This document shows positions 40,295-49,801 of a stretch of DNA of 64,000 nt, piece by piece. Source of the DNA: Spirosoma spitsbergense DSM 19989 (GTDB lineage Bacteria > Bacteroidota > Bacteroidia > Cytophagales > Spirosomataceae); the NCBI RefSeq assembly GCF_000374085.1, contig NZ_KB893551.1, positions 1-64,000 of the forward strand, read 5' to 3'. Made by a program: the position numbers and the translations under genes. Each line of letters starts with the position of its first letter. The first letter of the stretch is position 1. The notes beneath the pieces were generated by a model. That model saw only the letters and a program-made list of their open reading frames with translations, had not been told where the DNA came from and made no database searches.

Positions 40295-43200
40295 TGTCTT
40301 CAACTTCTTCAGGTTGTGGGAAAGTGTCAAGTGAATGAACCAGATTTTCGGTTAATGAACCATCCTCTTCGTCTTTAATCATCTTTCGACCATCGGCCAA
40401 ACTGGCAAATATATAGTACAGGCCGGGTATTATAATGACCCCAAAAATGGTTCCGAACAACATACCCCCCATGGCCGAGGCACCAATGGTCCGGTTGCCA
40501 ATAGCACCAGCACCCGTAGCACGAATCAGCGGAATCAGACCCGCCACAAAGGCGAATGAAGTCATCAGGATAGGTCGGAAACGAACCTGCGCCCCTTCGA
40601 TGGCTGCGTTTAGAATGGTTGCGCCCTGCTGGCGTTTCTGAACGGCAAACTCGACAATCAGTACGGCGTTTTTACCCAGCAGACCAATGAGCATGATGAG
40701 TCCGATCTGGGCGTAGATGTTGTTTTCCAGCCCCATCAGTTTGAGCAACAGGAACGAACCAAATACCCCAACCGGCAGCGAGAACACGACGGCTAGCGGA
40801 ATGATAAAGCTTTCGTACTGGGCAGCCAACACAAAGTACACGAAGGCCAACACGATCAGGAACACATACAGCGACTCATTACCGCGGATGGACTCGTCGT
40901 AGGATAGCCCTTCAAACGCAATGTCGTATCCTCTTGGTAATGTCTTGGCGGCTACTTCCCGAACGGCCTGTATCGCATCGGCAGTGGTGTAACCCTTGGC
41001 CGGTTGCCCCTGAATGGCGGCCGAGTTATACAGGTTGAACCGGGTAATTTCATTCGGCCCCTGCCCCTTTTTAAGCGTCATAAAGGCCGAGTAAGGTACC
41101 ATTTCACCCTGGTCATTTTTGACAAAAAGCTTTAAAATATCGGAGGGTAACTGGCGGAAAGAAGGGTCGGACTGCACGTACACTTTGAAGAACTGATTGA
41201 ACTTAATAAAGCCCTGTTCGTAGGTACTGCCAATCATAATATCGAGGTTTTCCATCGCTTTTCCGATGGTTACCCCTTTCTGCATGGCCAGTTTGTTATC
41301 AACCTCCAGTTCGTACTGCGGATAGGTAGCGGCAAAGAAGGTGAACATACCTGCCAGTTCTTTCCGCTTCCGCAGGTCGTCCATAAATTGCTTATTGATT
41401 TTATCGAAACCCTGGTAATCCGTTTCGAGGGTTTTGTCTAATAAGCGCATCGAGAAACCGCCCGACGTACCGAATCCGGGAATGGCCGGCGGCTCGAAGA
41501 ATTCGACAATGGCTCCAAGTCCTCTCGATTTCTCCTCCAGTTCGGCCATTATCTCCTTCACATTTTGTGTGCGCTCCGACCAAGGCTTCAGGTTGATCAG
41601 ACAGGTACCGGCGTTGGAACCCCGACCTTCGGTCATGATCTCGTAACCAGCCAGCGATGATACGCCTTCTACGCCTTCCACTTTTTCGCAGATTTTCTGA
41701 AGCCGCTGCGCTACCTGGTTGGTTTGTTCCAGCGTGGAACCGGGCGGGGTCTGGATAATACCGTAAATCGTGCTCTGGTCCTCGTTCGGAATAAAACCCG
41801 ATGGCAGAATCTGGCTCTCGTAGAATATGCCCACGCAGAAGGCCAGTAAGATGGCAAACGTAACTACCCGTCGGCTGACAATTAAGCGCAACAGACCGAC
41901 GTATTTGCCGGTGACTTTTTCAAATCCACTGTTAAATTTATCGAGTGCTTTGGTCAGCAGGTTTTTCTTCTTCTCGTGACCATTATGGTTTTTCAGCAGC
42001 ATAGCGCACAAAACCGGAGTAAGCGTCAGGGCGATGAGGGCCGAAATCACAATGGCACTGGCCATCGTAATGGAGAACTGCCGGTAGAAGGTACCCACCG
42101 GACCTGACATAAACGAAATGGGCAGGAACACCGATACCATCACCAATGTAATGGCAATAATAGCTCCGCTAATCTCGCCAAGCACTTGTTGAACGGCCTT
42201 AAACGGCGTTATATTTGGATGCTCCTCCATCTTGGCGTGTACCGCTTCCACCACCACAATGGCATCATCGACCACGATACCGATGGCCAGCACAAGCGCG
42301 AAGAGCGTCACTAAGTTGATGGAAATACCAAAGAACTGAATCACAAAAAACGCGCCGATCAACGATACCGGAACGGCCAGAATCGGAATCAGCGTGGATC
42401 GCCAGTCACCAAGAAATATAAATACGACTAAGGCAACCAATATGAACGCATCCCGTAGGGTGTCAACTACCTGCTCAATAGACGCGTCCAGAAATTTAGA
42501 TACGTCATAGCTAATTTTATAGTCCATTCCCGGCGGAAAGGATTCTTTCATCACCTCAAGTTTCGCTTTTACGGCTTCGATTACGTCACTGGCATTCGTG
42601 CCGTAGTTCTGCTTCAACACGATAGCCGCCGACGGGTGACCATCGAGGTTGGAGTAAATATCGAAGAATTCACTGCCTAACTCGGCCCGGCCTATATCCT
42701 TCAGGTGGATACTTTCGCCATTTGGATTGGCTCGTATAATGATATTTTCGTACTCTTCGGGTGTGTTGTACCGGCCTTTATAGGTCAGCACGTATTCCAG
42801 CGACTGGGCTTTTATGCCGGAACTCTGACCAATCCGTCCCGGTCGTCCCACCACGCTTTGCTCGCCAATGGCATCCATCACGTCCTCTACCGAGATTTTA
42901 TACGCCCGCATCCGGTCAGGGTTGAGCCACACACGCATGGCGTACCGGCGGCTACCTAATATCTGCGTCCGGGCTACCCCTTTGGTCCGGTTTATTTCCG
43001 GAATCATCTTCACGGTAGCGTAGTTGAACAGGAACTTTTCGTCCATGTTCTTTCCCTTGGCGTAGAGGTTGACGTACATCAGCATACTGGGCTGAATGGG
43101 CGTAATGATAACCCCTTCGCGCTGTACCAGCAGGGGTAAAAGCGGCATAACCTGGTCCACCCTGGTTTTCACCCTGATTACCGCGACGTTGGGGTCGGTG

Positions 43201-43490
43201 CCCGGCTCAAAAATAATCCGCAGGGTAGCCTCCCCCGCACTGGTGGCATCGGTAGCGATGTAACGCATGTCCTGCACACCATTGATAGCCTGTTCCAGCG
43301 TAATCAGCGTAGATTTAACCAGTACGTCGGCACTGGAGCCAGGATACGCGATGAATATATTGACGGTAGTCGGAGCAATATCTGGGAACTGAGAAATAGG
43401 TAATTGCTTGATCGCCAGCATACCCACAAAAACTATCATGATTGATATCACAATAGCAAATACCGGTCTGTGAATGAATTTTGTGAACAT
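40287..43490 (-). CDS. RND efflux transporter permease (HAE1/AcrB type)
   Basis: This 1067-residue inner-membrane pump has 12 transmembrane segments and two large periplasmic loops. 'FIHRPVFAIVISIMIVFVGMLAIKQLPISQFPDIAP' is the canonical start. TM4 carries the proton-relay pair in 'GIVVDDAIVVVEAVHAKM', and 'RPILMTSFAFVAGLIPL' marks the second half. Members of this class expel drugs, dyes, bile salts or solvents; the heavy-metal (CusA) branch differs in its motifs, so copper export is not supported. It is co-transcribed with the adaptor upstream (25-bp gap) and the outer-membrane factor downstream (8-nt overlap). Confidence 0.97.
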   Translation of the reverse strand: MFTKFIHRPVFAIVISIMIVFVGMLAIKQLPISQFPDIAPTTVNIFIAYPGSSADVLVKSTLITLEQAINGVQDMRYIATDATSAGEATLRIIFEPGTDPNVAVIRVKTRVDQVMPLLPLLVQREGVIITPIQPSMLMYVNLYAKGKNMDEKFLFNYATVKMIPEINRTKGVARTQILGSRRYAMRVWLNPDRMRAYKISVEDVMDAIGEQSVVGRPGRIGQSSGIKAQSLEYVLTYKGRYNTPEEYENIIIRANPNGESIHLKDIGRAELGSEFFDIYSNLDGHPSAAIVLKQNYGTNASDVIEAVKAKLEVMKESFPPGMDYKISYDVSKFLDASIEQVVDTLRDAFILVALVVFIFLGDWRSTLIPILAVPVSLIGAFFVIQFFGISINLVTLFALVLAIGIVVDDAIVVVEAVHAKMEEHPNITPFKAVQQVLGEISGAIIAITLVMVSVFLPISFMSGPVGTFYRQFSITMASAIVISALIALTLTPVLCAMLLKNHNGHEKKKNLLTKALDKFNSGFEKVTGKYVGLLRLIVSRRVVTFAILLAFCVGIFYESQILPSGFIPNEDQSTIYGIIQTPPGSTLEQTNQVAQRLQKICEKVEGVEGVSSLAGYEIMTEGRGSNAGTCLINLKPWSERTQNVKEIMAELEEKSRGLGAIVEFFEPPAIPGFGTSGGFSMRLLDKTLETDYQGFDKINKQFMDDLRKRKELAGMFTFFAATYPQYELEVDNKLAMQKGVTIGKAMENLDIMIGSTYEQGFIKFNQFFKVYVQSDPSFRQLPSDILKLFVKNDQGEMVPYSAFMTLKKGQGPNEITRFNLYNSAAIQGQPAKGYTTADAIQAVREVAAKTLPRGYDIAFEGLSYDESIRGNESLYVFLIVLAFVYFVLAAQYESFIIPLAVVFSLPVGVFGSFLLLKLMGLENNIYAQIGLIMLIGLLGKNAVLIVEFAVQKRQQGATILNAAIEGAQVRFRPILMTSFAFVAGLIPLIRATGAGAIGNRTIGASAMGGMLFGTIFGVIIIPGLYYIFASLADGRKMIKDEEDGSLTENLVHSLDTFPQPEEVEDNA

Positions 43491-43515
43491 GTCTTTTGCT
43501 GTTTAGACTATCTGA

Positions 43516-44604
43516 TTATTCGGCGTACAGATTTAAGTTGGAGAGGACCTTGGCAGGCTTCACGAAGGTGTACTTTATCTTTTCGTTTTCCTTAACCTGA
43601 CGTAAGCCCTCCAGCAGGATCTTATCATTTGCATTCAGACCGGATTTAACCACAAAAATGTGCGGTATTTCCGAAGCTAAGGTGATTTCCCTTGATACGA
43701 CCTTATTGTCTTTATCAAGCACAAAAACGTACTTCTTTTCCAGCACTTCAAACGTACATTTCTGTGGAATAAGCAGCGCATTTTTAAGCGGTACAGTCAT
43801 TTGAATATTACCCGTTTCGCCGTGCCGTAACAGACCGTTTGGGTTGGGGAAGGTAGCCCGGAAAGCAATATTACCCGTTTCGTTGTTGAAGTCGGCCTCA
43901 ATGGTTTGCACAACACCCGGATACTTGAACATTTCCTGGTTGGCCATCATAAGTTTCACGTTTGTCAGGTTTTCGGACTTCGTTTTATCCTTGAAATTCA
44001 GGTATTCGGCTTCCGGCACGTTAAAATACACCCACATCTTACTATTGTCAGACATGGTTGTCAGCAGGTCACCCTCATTAATGAGACTACCGAGCCGTAC
44101 CATGAAGTGATCCATGATACCATCGAAGGGAGCGCGAACTTCGGTAAAGCCCAGGTGAATTTTGGCAACCGATACTTCCGCATTAGCCTTGTCTAATTTG
44201 GCTTTGGCCAGGGCAAGTTCATTTTTGGATACGATGTTGCTGTCGGCGAGTGCTTTGGTGTTTCGGTACTCAACGTTAACGAAATTGGCTTCGGCTTCTG
44301 CCTTCTGGAGTTCGGCCTGGTATTGAATTGGCAGAATCTGGAACATAAGCTGTCCTTTGTGAATGTATTTACCTTCATCCACAAAAATCTTCTGGAGGTA
44401 GCCCTTTTCCAATGCCCGTACTTCGATGTGCTGATAGGCATGAATCTGGCACACATAATCACGGGTAACCGTCGTGTCTTTTCTCAGTGGGCTGGTAACC
44501 AGGTACTTGTTTTCTTCTTCTTTTTGTTCTTCTTCTTTTGAGCAACTGGTAAAACTCAATAAAATACAAAAGCTCACAACCATGAGCGTGAGGATTTTCT
44601 TCAT
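43516..44604 (-). CDS. RND efflux periplasmic adaptor (membrane fusion protein)
   Basis: This 362-residue lipoprotein (ATG at 44604; longer in-frame readings lack a signal) has the lipobox 'CILLSFTSC'. Barrel-sandwich and hairpin domains follow: 'VRALEKGYLQKIFVDEGKYIHKGQLMFQI', a coiled coil 'AELQKAEAEANFVNVEYRNTKALADSNIVSKNELALAKAKLDKANAEV', and 'VRAPFDGIMDHFMVRLGSLINEGDLL'. It bridges the RND pump and the outer-membrane channel. An acidic/Lys stretch 'KEEEQKEEENK' follows the lipid Cys as a linker. Confidence 0.95.
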   Translation of the reverse strand: MKKILTLMVVSFCILLSFTSCSKEEEQKEEENKYLVTSPLRKDTTVTRDYVCQIHAYQHIEVRALEKGYLQKIFVDEGKYIHKGQLMFQILPIQYQAELQKAEAEANFVNVEYRNTKALADSNIVSKNELALAKAKLDKANAEVSVAKIHLGFTEVRAPFDGIMDHFMVRLGSLINEGDLLTTMSDNSKMWVYFNVPEAEYLNFKDKTKSENLTNVKLMMANQEMFKYPGVVQTIEADFNNETGNIAFRATFPNPNGLLRHGETGNIQMTVPLKNALLIPQKCTFEVLEKKYVFVLDKDNKVVSREITLASEIPHIFVVKSGLNANDKILLEGLRQVKENEKIKYTFVKPAKVLSNLNLYAE

Positions 44605-44686
44605 CGTTATCTTGTTTTTTTTAGTGGTAAGCATCGGGTTGTATCGATTGATAAAAGGGTACTGAGTGGTGAGACTATGTGTGCTA

Positions 44687-44992
44687 TTATTTTGACGTGA
44701 TGCCCTGAATAGCAATTTTTTTGTCGGGAGGTGCGTTGGGAAGCTTCGCCAGGCGGTTAATCAGGCTGTCTTTCTGCTCGTTGGCTCGCTTACAGTCGGA
44801 GAGTTGCTCCTGCCAGACCAGAATATCTACGGGGTTGACCGAATTGCCTGATTCGTATTCGTAAACACCAGGCTTATCCCGTTGCTCATAGAGCAGAAAG
44901 CCATTGAACAGGAGGGAAAGAACCAGTGCCAGCCCGAAGCCGTAGAGTAGGATCGAGTCGGACTTCCGAACGGGAAAATTCCGGCGTTGCAT
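44687..44992 (-). CDS. small single-pass membrane protein upstream of the efflux operon
   Basis: This 101-residue protein has a basic start 'MQRRNFPVRKSDS', one transmembrane helix ('ILLYGFGLALVLSLLFNGFLLY', about 14-35), then a soluble, partly helical tail 'VDILVWQEQLSDCKRANEQKDSLINRLAKL'. The orientation is probably N-in with the tail in the periplasm. I recognise no family. It is 82 bp upstream of the adaptor gene on the same strand and may be the first gene of the efflux transcript. The upstream minus-strand TTGCTTTG near 45017-45024 is a weak -7 candidate. Confidence 0.6.
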   Translation of the reverse strand: MQRRNFPVRKSDSILLYGFGLALVLSLLFNGFLLYEQRDKPGVYEYESGNSVNPVDILVWQEQLSDCKRANEQKDSLINRLAKLPNAPPDKKIAIQGITSK

Positions 44993-45592
44993 AGCGTGTA
45001 TCTTTGTTTATCGATACAAAGCAAGCACCGTGACATTAAAACGACGTGAGAAGGAAATTAGAATATATTAGAAAAGTTTAAGATGCCCTCTTCCTGCTTC
45101 GCTGTACCCTGAATTTGTAGCTGGAAAAATCCTATAAAATACCCTTTAGAGTAAATTAATTTCCGTGGAAAATAGGCTTTGTTACCCGACAACAAGTAAA
45201 GCAGGATGGATTAGAATGGCAGCCAGCCGGCACACCGGTAGTTTTTGCGTAACCAGCTGCCTGCCTACTAATTACGGATGATTTTAGCCTGCTTTCTTCA
45301 GGTCTGATAATGGTCAGACATCCTGAAAAACAATTGTTTCGGGCGGAATTAGTCAGTATCATTACTACCTGGATGAACTCCAAAGGCATCTGTATTAAAC
45401 GGAACTTTAACGCTAATTGAGAAAAAGTAAGAATAATCATAGCTTTATACGATACCAGGCTTATTTTTGGAACAGTCAGACAGGTACTACCAACCCGAAT
45501 CTGAAAGTGCGTAAGAGAAAGGAAGCAGGTAATTTTCGTCTGAACTGGTGTGAGCTGGTGTTGGCGTAAGAAAGTTATTCTACCCTTCGTAA
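44993..45592. other. 600-bp divergent regulatory region
   Basis: There is no convincing gene on either strand here; the longest minus frame has no family features. GTCTGA (45302-45307) and TCAGAC (45314-45319) form an inverted repeat with a 6-nt spacer, flanked by TTCAGG and CCTGAA, which extends the symmetry. A plus-strand TATTTTTG (45462-45469) matches TAnnTTTG and could serve the hybrid regulator gene, leaving a leader of about 120 nt. The size suggests shared control of the efflux operon and the regulator. Confidence 0.45.
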
Positions 45593-48418
45593 GTGACTAT
45601 AGTGTTTATTAAAGCAGCAATCATAAACCTGAACATAGCACCATTCGTTGTGTTCGGGGTTTTATTTTTTTGGCATTTACCTAACCTGAAAGCTCAGCCT
45701 GAGCCAGTGTCTGGTGCTATGGAGCAGGAATTGGCGCGTGCCGGGTCCTGCCTGGTTTCCTTTAAAAATGACAGTGCCATTGTCATTACCGGCAACTTGC
45801 TGGGTGTTCTGAAAGCCCGTGGTCAGTCCGGTACGCCTTTCGGTATTCGGGTGCAACTGGCCGAAGCCGAAGCTTTTGAACAGGATCAGCGCAGTAGCCT
45901 TGCCATGCAAAAGCTGCTGCTGGTGAAACAACGGAGTCAGGGAAAACACCTTTGGAATATACATGCGAGAGCCTGCCTGGTAATGGCGCTGTTGTACGAA
46001 AAGGTAGGCCGCAAAGAAAGTAGCCGGGAACAGCTGGAACTGGCTAAAGCCGATATCGATCGCTATAAGCTGGATGCGCAATATCCCTATTTTGCCATCC
46101 GCCGGTCTTCCTGGGAGCGTATATACGGCGATAAAAAGACCGCACTGTTTTTCGCCCGGGAAGCCCTGCGTACAGCCCCAACATACCACCTTCTTCTGGA
46201 AGAGGCCATTAGCCATATGCTGTTGAATAGGCTGCTGCCAGCATCTGCCCTGAATGAGCGGATGCAGCATTGCATAGCAGGCGTCGGGCTCTATCGGCAG
46301 TTAGGCGATTATGTAGGCTGTAGTAGCATGTTCTACGCAATTTCCCAGATCTATTACCAACGTAAAAACTTCCGGCAAGCTCTGGCGTATAGTGATTCTA
46401 CCATTGTAGCGGCCAATCAGGCCATTGCCGACGGTAACGAAAAAGAAAAAACCATCGGCTATACGTATCGCCTTCGCGGCAAAATTTATGAGCAACTGGG
46501 GTTGCTCGATTCGGCTCTGGTGAACGTAGAGAAAGGGTATTCGGTGGAACTGGCTTTACTGGAAAAAGGTGTCAGCGACAAGGTTATCGAGATAGACGCC
46601 CGCTATCAGAATAAATACAAACAGAAACTGATAGAAGAGCAGGAACTGGCCCTGCGCCTGAAAAATAATCAGCTTGGCTTTTCTGTCATTATTGGACTCC
46701 TGATTTTGGCTCTTGCGGTTGGCTTATACGCTGGCTTTCGAAGACAGCGGAAGGCCAGACAAAAACTGGTCGCACAAAACATCCTTATTCAAAATCAGGC
46801 TACCCAACTGGAAAATCTTGATGCGGCCAAATCCCGTTTCTTCGCCAACGTAAGCCACGAACTGCGCACCCCGCTTACTCTGATTGTGGGGCCTGTGAAC
46901 ACGTTGCTGAAAGGGAACCAGTTTTCCGAAAAACAGACGTTGTTGCTTAAAACGGTTAGCCGTAGTGCCCGGCAGCTGGAGTTGACGGTAAAAGATATCC
47001 TCGACCTGCGAAAGCTTGAGGTAGGTAAGATGCCGCTGAATAAAGAACCGACGGCGTTGGAGTCATTTTTTAGGCTGCACCTCGATCAATTCCAGTCGTT
47101 GGCTCAATGGAAACAAATTCACTACTCGAGTGATGTGCAACTCGCTCCCGAACTGATGGCTGATCTGGATCGGGAAAAATGTCGGCAGGTTCTCTACAAC
47201 CTGCTCTCTAACGCGTTTAAATTTACGCCCGCCATCGGAAAAATAGAGGTAACAGTAAAGAGGCACGGCAACAGGCTCTCTTTCCAGGTGGCCGATACCG
47301 GCCCTGGTATCCATCCCGATGACCTGCCGCATGTGTTCGACCGGTTTTTTCAAGCCAGCCAGAATGGACGGTCCTCGGCCGGAGGAACGGGGATTGGCCT
47401 GGCTATTTGCTATGAATACACGCAGTTAATGAACGGGGACATCCGCGTAGAAAGCAAGCCGGGAGAGGGCAGCGTTTTTTATGTTTCGTGGCCGATTACG
47501 TTGACCGAAAAAGAGAACACTCCCCTTACTCCACTGCATATCCCGGAAGTAGTTGAACTGTACGATATAGCCATGCCGGTTGGGCAGCCCATGTCCGGAA
47601 ACGCTTCCGCCGAAGCCACCTCTAACCCCAGGCCGACGATTCTGGTGGTGGAAGACAACGCTGGTTTACGGGAATACATCTGTTTAATCTTATCCGACAA
47701 CTACCAGGTCATTACCGCCGAAAACGGCGCAGTAGCCCTGCAAAAAACAGCCTCTGCCCATACACCGTTCGATTTGATTTTGAGCGACCTGATGATGCCC
47801 GTGATGGATGGGTATCAACTGCTCGAAACCCTAAAATCCGGCGATGCGACCCGACACACACCTGTCATCATGCTCACGGCCCGTGCCGAACCGGCCGACC
47901 GTCTCCACGCCCTGCGCATCGGCGTGGACGATTACCTGACCAAGCCGTTCGATGAGGACGAACTGCTGGTACGCATCGCCAATCTGCTAAAAAACCAGTC
48001 GGTACGGAGGCAGGAAGTTCTGGTAGATAATAAAGAGGGTGACGCCCGCCCGCTCCTTTCTGAAACCGACCAGGAATGGCTCGAAGCTTTTGAACGGTAT
48101 GTCCGGGTTAATCTGGCCAGCGATCTATTAACCGTTCCTGCCCTGAGCGAAACGTTTGCCATGAGCGAATCCACATTGCTTCGGCAGTTGAAGCGGCTCA
48201 CGGGCCTCAGCCCGGTGCAGTATCTCCAGGAGATTCGGCTCAATCATGCGCGGTCGCTACTGGAAAATGGCACTGATGTGTCTATCAATATGCTGGCTTC
48301 CCAGGTGGGGTACAAGGATGTCCGCTCCTTCTCCCGCAGTTTCAAAAACCGGTTCGGGAAGTCGCCCGGTGATTTTTTATACACTACACCAAACTTGCAG
48401 TCAAAAAATACAAAATAA
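45593..48418 (+). CDS. hybrid two-component regulator: sensor, histidine kinase, receiver and AraC domain
   Basis: This 941-residue one-protein signalling system starts at a GTG (45593); its signal-like segment 'FVVFGVLFFWHLPNLKAQ' supports that choice. A periplasmic helical, TPR-like sensor region runs to about 360, followed by a membrane helix ('SVIIGLLILALAVGLYAGF'). Next come HisKA ('FFANVSHELRTPLTL', phospho-His), HATPase_c ('NLLSNAFKFTPAIG', 'ADTGPGIHPDD', 'GGTGIGLAICYEY'), a receiver ('LVVEDNAGLREY', phospho-Asp in 'LILSDLMMPVMDG') and a C-terminal AraC domain. The TPR-type sensor, not the Reg_prop propeller, suggests a ligand other than a polysaccharide. A direct-repeat operator lies just downstream, in front of the next gene. 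Confidence 0.93.
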   Translation: MTIVFIKAAIINLNIAPFVVFGVLFFWHLPNLKAQPEPVSGAMEQELARAGSCLVSFKNDSAIVITGNLLGVLKARGQSGTPFGIRVQLAEAEAFEQDQRSSLAMQKLLLVKQRSQGKHLWNIHARACLVMALLYEKVGRKESSREQLELAKADIDRYKLDAQYPYFAIRRSSWERIYGDKKTALFFAREALRTAPTYHLLLEEAISHMLLNRLLPASALNERMQHCIAGVGLYRQLGDYVGCSSMFYAISQIYYQRKNFRQALAYSDSTIVAANQAIADGNEKEKTIGYTYRLRGKIYEQLGLLDSALVNVEKGYSVELALLEKGVSDKVIEIDARYQNKYKQKLIEEQELALRLKNNQLGFSVIIGLLILALAVGLYAGFRRQRKARQKLVAQNILIQNQATQLENLDAAKSRFFANVSHELRTPLTLIVGPVNTLLKGNQFSEKQTLLLKTVSRSARQLELTVKDILDLRKLEVGKMPLNKEPTALESFFRLHLDQFQSLAQWKQIHYSSDVQLAPELMADLDREKCRQVLYNLLSNAFKFTPAIGKIEVTVKRHGNRLSFQVADTGPGIHPDDLPHVFDRFFQASQNGRSSAGGTGIGLAICYEYTQLMNGDIRVESKPGEGSVFYVSWPITLTEKENTPLTPLHIPEVVELYDIAMPVGQPMSGNASAEATSNPRPTILVVEDNAGLREYICLILSDNYQVITAENGAVALQKTASAHTPFDLILSDLMMPVMDGYQLLETLKSGDATRHTPVIMLTARAEPADRLHALRIGVDDYLTKPFDEDELLVRIANLLKNQSVRRQEVLVDNKEGDARPLLSETDQEWLEAFERYVRVNLASDLLTVPALSETFAMSESTLLRQLKRLTGLSPVQYLQEIRLNHARSLLENGTDVSINMLASQVGYKDVRSFSRSFKNRFGKSPGDFLYTTPNLQSKNTK

Positions 48419-48436
48419 TATAGGTTAAGTATTGTT

Positions 48437-48472
48437 TTGACGGATTATGTTCTGAAAATTGACGGATTTTGT
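48437..48472 (+). promoter_or_regulatory. direct-repeat operator for an AraC-type regulator
   Basis: TTGACGGATTATGT (48437-48450) and TTGACGGATTTTGT (48459-48472) match at 13 of 14 positions with a 22-bp period, two helical turns. This is the geometry bound by AraC-type domains. It ends 14 nt before the -7 element of the next gene, the usual place for activation. Confidence 0.6.
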
Positions 48473-48486
48473 CACTCTGGGAGGAA

Positions 48487-48494
48487 TAATTTTG
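48487..48494 (+). promoter_or_regulatory. -7 element of the secreted-protein gene
   Basis: TAATTTTG is an exact TAnnTTTG. No TTG sits at the ideal -33 distance (the nearest are 15 and 25 nt away), consistent with an activator-dependent promoter. The leader would be about 100 nt. Confidence 0.5.
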
Positions 48495-48603
48495 CCCCCA
48501 TCTTAACAGGAGACAGTCTATCAAGACATCTGGCTAAGAGGGGAGGAAGCTGAAAAGTCCCTAACGTGAGTAAGCATATAATGAACCAAAATCATTTATT
48601 AGT

Positions 48604-49002
48604 ATGAAAAAAGTACTTCTAACACTTTCAATGACCTTGTTCATTGGACATTACCTAGCTGCACAAAATCACGGAATCCTGTGGTGCGACAAGAACCCGG
48701 CGAAAAAAGCTACAAACAATGTGGTTACACAACGCAGCACGAACGGCATATTGAACTTACAGGTAAATTGGGAAGGAAAGACAGGTGGTTCCACTTTCGC
48801 GCCACAGAACTTAGCCATCACCAATGGTACCTGCCAAACCTGTAAGCCACTCGGGGCGATTGGTAAGAACCAACCACGGGAACTCTGGACCATTAAAGTG
48901 ACTGATGTGACAAAACCTGTTACCTTAGCCTGGAATACTCCCGGTACCAAGGGGTATTGTGGAGACGGGTCGCTTGTTATACCACCGGCCGTCTTTAAGT
49001 AG
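48604..49002 (+). CDS. small secreted protein, unknown family
   Basis: This 132-residue protein has a clear signal peptide ('MKKVLLTLSMTLFIGHYLAAQ', cleaved near residue 20). The mature part is beta-rich with four cysteines ('ILWCDKN', 'GTCQTCKPLG', 'GYCGDGS') that could form two disulphides or a metal site. I do not recognise the family. The gene is preceded by the direct-repeat operator and a promoter element, immediately downstream of the hybrid two-component regulator, which suggests it is that regulator's target. Confidence 0.75.
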   Translation: MKKVLLTLSMTLFIGHYLAAQNHGILWCDKNPAKKATNNVVTQRSTNGILNLQVNWEGKTGGSTFAPQNLAITNGTCQTCKPLGAIGKNQPRELWTIKVTDVTKPVTLAWNTPGTKGYCGDGSLVIPPAVFK

Positions 49003-49271
49003 TTAAGGTGGTAAGCTGTGACAGTAATGCAGGATGAGTCAAGTGGCATTTGGGCTGGTTCACTCTTGCTGAAACAACCCAAACAGCCATTATGTGTTTG
49101 GTGGAGTGTTGGCACAGCCTGTCAGCACTCTATTTTTTGCTCCTCCGAAACAGACAGGATTGGTGCTATAACCCCGAGCCATGAAAATGGATAACCTGGG
49201 GTATGGGATGACAACACAACCAACTGTTGGCGTAAGTTGGGGCTAACACTTTGCGCCAGCCAATACCAAGC
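49003..49271. other. intergenic region without recognisable content
   Basis: These 269 bp hold no supportable ORF, hairpin terminator or exact promoter. A loose -7-like sequence (ACACTTTG at 49246-49253) precedes the lipoprotein pseudogene. Confidence 0.4.
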
Positions 49272-49661
49272 ATGAAACCCACCCTGCTAACATTTCTCGT
49301 AGTTATAACGCTAAGCGGTTGCAACACGAAGAAACCTTCAACCGGCGAGTCGAACGCGACAACATAAACTGCTTCAGGTTCCAGTTCGGTTGAACCAATG
49401 GGCACCAGTCAGATGCAGTACTACGCTTTGATGACGGCCGGTAATACGATTCAATTAAGCCTGACCCGTCAGGGCACTAACGTAAGCGGCACGTTACAAT
49501 ATCCACTGGCGGATAAAGACCAAAACACCGATACGATGCGGGGCGACACGCTGATAGCCGACTATACGTTCCAGTCAGAAGGGCAGGAGTCCGTGCGGGA
49601 AGTGGTGTTTCTGGCCACAAAAAACGGCCTTGTAGAAGGATATGGCCCCGTTCAGGAGTAA
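49272..49661 (+). pseudogene. lipoprotein gene interrupted by one in-frame TAA
   Basis: From the ATG at 49272 the frame encodes a lipoprotein signal ('MKPTLLTFLVVITLSGC', lipobox Cys17) and a short linker, then meets TAA at 49365-49367. The same frame continues without another stop to 49661 through a linker-like 'TASGSSSVEP' and a folded part ('MQYYALMTAGNTIQLSLTRQG', 'GTLQYPLADKDQNTD', 'REVVFLATKNGLVEGYG'). The signal peptide and mature domain are clearly halves of one gene of 129 codons. The downstream part could restart at ATG 49398 but would not be exported. A point mutation, a sequencing error or stop read-through are the options. Confidence 0.8.
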
Positions 49662-49801
49662 AATGGCAAAATGATGTTTACTCCGAACCAGCCCCTTACA
49701 TTTGACTCAGGCCAGGCATTTAAGCGAATTCCCTGTCATGACGAGTCATAAAATGATCGCTGAATCGTATCCCTTATAGCCCATTATCAACCAGACTGAG
49801 C

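Noticed and set aside
40287-43490. RND pump as a copper exporter (CusA) linked to the nearby copper cluster
   Set aside because: Its motifs are those of the drug-efflux HAE1 branch; the copper cluster is on the other strand and separated by kynU.
45156-45440. 94-codon minus-strand frame in the efflux/regulator gap
   Set aside because: It has no family features, an odd composition, and covers a probable operator.
49029-49193. short plus-strand frame beginning at an ATG after the secreted-protein gene
   Set aside because: Trp/Cys/Ser-rich translation with no signal or motif; chance is the simpler explanation.
45559-49236. 12-mer TGTTGGCGTAAG shared by 45559-45570 and 49225-49236, both upstream of genes
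   Set aside because: Many 12-mers recur by chance in 64 kb, and there is no symmetry or common position relative to a promoter.
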